A DNA stretch of 9,240 nt, taken from the NCBI GenBank assembly GCA_019416265.1, contig DXXQ01000253.1:1-9240 (forward strand). Direction: 5' to 3'. Under the pieces are notes generated by a model. That model saw only the letters and a program-made list of their open reading frames with translations. It did not search any database and was not told where the DNA came from. This DNA is from Clostridiales bacterium. Its GTDB lineage: Bacteria; Bacillota; Clostridia; Lachnospirales; Lachnospiraceae. Made by a program: the position numbers and the translations under genes. Position 1 is the stretch's first letter. Each line of letters starts with the position of its first letter. Positions 6,626-9,240 of the stretch are shown one piece after another.

Positions 6626-6641
6626 AAAAGTATGTTATAAT
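6612..6641 (+). promoter_or_regulatory. Promoter of the DUF5711-CvpA operon
   Basis: TTGTAT (6612-6617), an 18-base spacer and a perfect TATAAT (6636-6641) with a TG at 6633-6634 make an extended -10 promoter. The -35 box lies inside the last codons of the LysM gene. The start is predicted near 6648, giving a leader of about 60 bases. No terminator was seen between the LysM gene and this point, so read-through is possible as well. Confidence 0.7.
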
Positions 6642-6665
6642 GTTTCTGTTATAAAAACAGCAGAA

Positions 6666-6679
6666 GCATATAAATATGC
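6666..6679. repeat. Inverted repeat GCATAT-AA-ATATGC in the DUF5711 gene leader
   Basis: This 14-base near-palindrome with perfect 6-base arms lies in the predicted 5' leader, 27 bases before the ATG. It could be a small operator. As RNA it would form only a weak hairpin, and chance occurrence in AT-rich DNA is quite possible. Confidence 0.3.
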
Positions 6680-6706
6680 ACAAAAAGTATAAGGTAAGGA
6701 TGAACG

Positions 6707-7945
6707 ATGGCAAATACATTCAAGAATATACGAAGAAAATACAAGAAAAAAAAGCTGATGGCAGAAAAGGCAAAGCAGGCTAAGGGGTACGGAGGCGAAG
6801 CTGTGGACAGTCATCAGGCAAAACTGAGCCGCCGCAGGAAAAAAGCTGCCAGGAAGGCGCTGATAACCGCAGGGGCTGCAGCTGCGGCAGTACTCCTTGT
6901 TTTTTTCTATGTGGAAAAAAGAAGCTATAAGGATTACAGGATACTGAATACAAGTGAACAGGAGGATATTGTCTCAACGAATTACGAGGACATGGACGGC
7001 AGAATCCTCCGCTACAGCCCTGACGGAGTATCTCTTGTGTCGAATAAGCTGGAGACTCTCTGGAGTGAGACATATGAGATGCAGAATCCCATTGCAGATG
7101 TGAACGGTTCCAGAGCGGTTATCGCAGACAGGGACGGAACTCTTCTTCAGATTTACGACAAAAAAGGCAGAACCGGAAGTGTGACGACTTCCTATGCCAT
7201 TGTGAAGGCCAGAGTTTCGGAAAGCGGTCTTGTTGCCGCAATTCTCGATGGGGGCGATGACACCTGGATCAATCTCTATGCGGAGGACGGAAGCCTGATC
7301 GCAGAAAACCAGACGCGTATTGAGGATCCGGGATATCCTCTGGACGTTGCAATTTCAGATGACGGAGCTGTAATGATGGTGACGTATCAGTTTGTGGACG
7401 GAGGTCAGACGACAAGCTATGTTGCTTTTTACAACTTTGGAGACGTAGGTCAGAATGAGGAGGACAGGATTGTCAGCGGCTTCACATATGAAGGAGTCGT
7501 GATTCCTCAGATTCAATATCTGGAGGGAGGCCGTTCAGCAGCTTTGCGGGACGATGGCTTTACTCTGTATAACGGCAGGCAGATTCCAAAGGAGAGCGAC
7601 AGCGTGGAGGTAGATAAGGAGATCATCAGCACATTTTGCGATGATGATCTGATTGGCCTTGCTTTCAAAAATGATGACAAAAATAAACAGTATACCATGG
7701 AAGTGTATACCACAGGCGGAAAACTGAAATTCAAAAAGGATTTTAACATTCCATATACACATATTGAAATGAGCGACGGATATATACTGATGTACAACAG
7801 CTCACAGATATGTGTGATGAACAGCAGGGGCGTGGAAAAATATACAGGCTCTGTAGATGGCACGATCAAAGATTTCTTTAAAATGGGGATGAATAAATAT
7901 CTTCTGGTGCTTGACAACGGAGTTCATGTAATCAAGCTGAGTTAG
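6707..7945 (+). CDS. DUF5711 family membrane-anchored protein, probably beta-propeller
   Basis: The 412 residues begin with a very basic cytoplasmic segment (1-50, with clusters such as RRKYKKKK and SRRRKKAARK), followed by one membrane helix (about 51-69, rich in Ala, Leu and Val). The remaining 340 residues should be extracytoplasmic. This part is made of repeated short beta-rich units with DG or DDG turns (DRDGTLLQIYDKKG, YAEDGSLIAE, ISDDGAVMMVTY, NSRGVEKY), which suggests a beta-propeller. It matches the DUF5711 family as I know it, whose function is unknown. Positive-inside charge supports N-in, C-out topology. The ATG is preceded by TAAGGA with six bases spacing. Its TAG stop is nine bases before the CvpA-family start, and the stop overlaps that gene's ribosome binding site, so the two are one operon and may act together at the membrane. 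Confidence 0.82.
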   Translation: MANTFKNIRRKYKKKKLMAEKAKQAKGYGGEAVDSHQAKLSRRRKKAARKALITAGAAAAAVLLVFFYVEKRSYKDYRILNTSEQEDIVSTNYEDMDGRILRYSPDGVSLVSNKLETLWSETYEMQNPIADVNGSRAVIADRDGTLLQIYDKKGRTGSVTTSYAIVKARVSESGLVAAILDGGDDTWINLYAEDGSLIAENQTRIEDPGYPLDVAISDDGAVMMVTYQFVDGGQTTSYVAFYNFGDVGQNEEDRIVSGFTYEGVVIPQIQYLEGGRSAALRDDGFTLYNGRQIPKESDSVEVDKEIISTFCDDDLIGLAFKNDDKNKQYTMEVYTTGGKLKFKKDFNIPYTHIEMSDGYILMYNSSQICVMNSRGVEKYTGSVDGTIKDFFKMGMNKYLLVLDNGVHVIKLS

Positions 7946-7954
7946 GAGGAGATT

Positions 7955-8674
7955 ATGGACTGGACATGGCTTGGGATTGCAGCGGCAGCGTTTGTGGCGT
8001 TTTCCTGCTATATGGGATTTAAAAGGGGATTCGTCAGGGAGGTTGTCTCCATGTTCTGCGTGGTACTTTCCATGGCGGTCGTGTGGTTTATAAATCCCTA
8101 TGTAAATGAATTTATCTGTGAAAATACTCCTGTATATGAAACAATTAAGGAAAACTGCAGGGAGATGGTGGAATCTCAGGAAAAAGAGAAAGAAGAGGAA
8201 CATCCGGATCGGGAGCAGCAAAATGGCATTCTGGAAAGCCTGAATCTTCCCGGATTTCTTGTGGACGATCTGGAAGCCAATAATACGGCGGAAATGTACC
8301 GTTATCTTGCGGTGGAAACCTTTGCGGATTATGTCTCGGGTTATCTGGCGCGGGTTGCGGTGAATGGAATCTCCTTTGTGATCTCATTTATCCTTGCAAC
8401 AGTCCTGATCAGGATGGTTACCTGGGCATTGAATCTGATTGCGGCGCTTCCGGTCATCAAAGGAGCGAACAAGCTTGCCGGAGGAGCTCTTGGGGCAGCG
8501 AAAGCGGTCATCTTTATCTGGGTGGCATTTCTTGTCCTTACAATTCTGTGTAATACGGAGATAGGAAAAGCGGGACTGGAAATGGTTGAAAAAGACAGTA
8601 TTTTGAGTTGGCTGTATGAGAAAGATATCTTTATAGAAATCTTTATGAATATCTTATACGGTACGAAAGCCTAG
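7955..8674 (+). CDS. CvpA family membrane protein
   Basis: The protein has 239 residues, longer than the roughly 160-180 of E. coli-type CvpA because of a hydrophilic insert (about 52-130) with a run of Glu and Lys. Membrane helices are predicted at about 5-20, 28-47, 137-157 and 175-198. The family motif of a Gly and basic pair followed by REV appears as GFKRGFVREVVS (21-32), and the second half has ALPVIKGANKLAGGALGAAKA (164-184). CvpA proteins are inner-membrane proteins linked to colicin V production in E. coli and to envelope or purine-related phenotypes elsewhere; the biochemical role is not settled. Translation starts behind a perfect AGGAGGA overlapping the stop of the DUF5711 gene. 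The gene ends 82 bases before a terminator hairpin. Confidence 0.85.
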   Translation: MDWTWLGIAAAAFVAFSCYMGFKRGFVREVVSMFCVVLSMAVVWFINPYVNEFICENTPVYETIKENCREMVESQEKEKEEEHPDREQQNGILESLNLPGFLVDDLEANNTAEMYRYLAVETFADYVSGYLARVAVNGISFVISFILATVLIRMVTWALNLIAALPVIKGANKLAGGALGAAKAVIFIWVAFLVLTILCNTEIGKAGLEMVEKDSILSWLYEKDIFIEIFMNILYGTKA

Positions 8675-8697
8675 TACAATGAATATAAATTAGGCGA

Positions 8698-8755
8698 AAA
8701 AAATAAGAAAAAATTAAAAAAAATACTTGACGTAAGGAAAAGAGAATGTTATACT
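8698..8755 (+). promoter_or_regulatory. rRNA operon promoter P1 with A-tract UP element
   Basis: TTGACG (8727-8732), a 17-base spacer and TATACT (8750-8755) with TG at 8747-8748. A strongly A-rich stretch (8698-8725) lies directly upstream and fits an UP element. Transcription should begin about 8761-8763, which is inside the left arm of the intrinsic terminator at 8757-8785. This promoter may therefore mostly yield very short RNAs, unless polymerase reads through. Confidence 0.75.
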
Positions 8756-8756
8756 G

Positions 8757-8785
8757 AAATCCGCTTCTGAGTGAGGCGGATTTTT
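8757..8785 (+). terminator. Intrinsic terminator after the CvpA gene, directly behind P1
   Basis: An 11-base stem AAATCCGCTTC / GAGGCGGATTT (one G-U pair) with loop TGAGT is followed by T residues to 8785. It is the natural end of the DUF5711-CvpA transcript. It lies upstream of P2 and P3, so it also insulates the rRNA operon from read-through, but P1 lies before it. Confidence 0.85.
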
Positions 8786-8787
8786 CA

Positions 8788-8814
8788 TTTTGAAACGACA
8801 AAAAAGTTTCAAAA
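8788..8814. repeat. Inverted repeat TTTTGAAAC / GTTTCAAAA between P1 and P2
   Basis: Perfect 9-base arms (8788-8796 and 8806-8814) flank a 9-base A-rich spacer. It ends 17 bases before the P2 -35 box. It is not followed by a T-run on the plus strand, so a terminator role there is unlikely. It may be a binding site or simply part of the A/T-tract UP region of P2. Confidence 0.4.
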
Positions 8815-8830
8815 AAATGAAAAAAAGGTG

Positions 8831-8859
8831 TTGACAAACAGCAAAAGACATGATAAGAT
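8831..8859 (+). promoter_or_regulatory. rRNA operon promoter P2
   Basis: A perfect TTGACA (8831-8836), 17-base spacer and TAAGAT (8854-8859) with TG at 8851-8852. A-rich DNA precedes it. The start falls near 8864-8866, most likely on a G. Confidence 0.85.
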
Positions 8860-8928
8860 GTCAGAGTTGCTGAAAACAACAATACAAAACACTTCGAAAA
8901 AACATTTTGAAAAAGTTGAAAAAAGTAC

Positions 8929-8957
8929 TTGACAAGATGAAAACGAAGTGATAAAAT
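8929..8957 (+). promoter_or_regulatory. rRNA operon promoter P3
   Basis: A perfect TTGACA (8929-8934), 17-base spacer and TAAAAT (8952-8957) with TG at 8949-8950. A-tracts in phase lie upstream. The start is expected near 8963-8964, just before the first leader hairpin. It is the promoter closest to 16S, about 215 bases from its mature 5' end. Confidence 0.88.
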
Positions 8958-8963
8958 AAACAA

Positions 8964-9177
8964 GCTGTCGCAAGACAGACAACCTTGATAACTAAACAGT
9001 GAAACACATACGATTCTCGAAAATTCTTTACACATGAGCGTTTAACGTAAGTTAAATGCGAATGCGGTTCGGTTTCGCAAGAAAGCGAACTTCATTTTTA
9101 ATGAACGGTTTTCGAACCAAACAGTAAAAACGCGAGAGATAACTAAGCTAGTTGGTTGTCTTGAGCAAATCAAACAC
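8964..9177 (+). other. 16S rRNA leader (external transcribed spacer) with several stem-loops
   Basis: This stretch from the P3 start to mature 16S has no open frame of note but is rich in structure. Hairpin 1: CTGTC / GACAG (8965-8978) with loop GCAA. Hairpin 2: nine pairs, 9038-9046 with 9051-9059, loop GTAA. A closed multi-branch unit at 9066-9118: outer stem GGTTCG / CGAACC (9066-9071 with 9113-9118) enclosing one hairpin at 9072-9090 (GTTTCGC / GCGAAC, one bulge) and another at 9091-9105 (TTCAT / ATGAA). Two loops are GNRA type. The part from about 9120 to 9177 probably pairs with sequence beyond 16S to make the RNase III processing stem, but the partner is outside the window. Confidence 0.75.
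8983..9000 (+). promoter_or_regulatory. boxA-like antitermination element in the rRNA leader
   Basis: The sequence CTTGATAACTAAACAGT resembles the conserved leader element TTGAAAACTAAACA found before 16S in Bacillus and other Firmicutes, where the Nus factor antitermination complex is thought to assemble. It lies after the first leader hairpin and about 178 bases before 16S. The assignment is by similarity from memory. Confidence 0.5.

Positions 9178-9240
<63 letters not shown>

Noticed and set aside
6646..6660. CTGT / ACAG hairpin after the LysM gene as a terminator
   Set aside because: Only four base pairs and no following T-run; the segment lies around the predicted start of the next transcript.
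8643..9035. 130-codon minus-strand frame across the rRNA promoter region
   Set aside because: It is very rich in Phe and Ser because it is the complement of A-tracts; it crosses a terminator, three promoters and the 16S leader, with no ribosome binding site of note.

Overview
The window reads as chromosomal DNA of a spore-forming, low-to-mid GC Firmicute, most likely a member of the Lachnospiraceae. The evidence is the Clostridia-like 16S rRNA 5' end, the two-subunit transketolase, a YyaC-type spore protein, the DUF5711 and CvpA genes, and strong AGGAGG-type ribosome binding sites with consensus sigma-A promoters. It looks like core chromosome: no mobile element, CRISPR array, tRNA or prophage gene is visible. 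The genus cannot be fixed from 63 bases of 16S.

Left part (1-1862): the end of a YbaB/EbfC nucleoid protein gene, recR overlapping it by one base, and, after only 12 bases, a LacI-family regulator starting with TTG. This is the conserved (dnaX)-ybaB-recR DNA repair block with a regulator attached to its end.

Middle-left (1863-4557): a 241-base AT-rich intergenic region with repeated palindromic TATTAATA motifs and a strong promoter, then a three-gene operon for the non-oxidative pentose phosphate pathway: transaldolase (Tal/FSA family), transketolase N-terminal subunit and transketolase C-terminal subunit. Together these interconvert C3-C7 sugar phosphates. The LacI-type regulator lies directly upstream and is a plausible, untested controller.

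Middle-right (4530-6625): on the minus strand, a YyaC-like sporulation protein whose 3' end overlaps the transketolase gene tail to tail by 28 bp. Divergent from it is a single-pass membrane protein with a C-terminal LysM domain. Its cytoplasmic N-terminal domain looks to me like a catalytically dead MPN/JAMM fold, the most unusual protein in the window.

Right part (6626-9240): a DUF5711 membrane-anchored, probably beta-propeller protein and a CvpA-family membrane protein form a two-gene operon. They are followed by a 503-base non-coding region leading into an rRNA operon. That region holds three strong tandem promoters about 100 bp apart, an intrinsic terminator placed immediately after the first promoter, and a structured leader with a boxA-like element. 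The window ends 63 bases into 16S rRNA.
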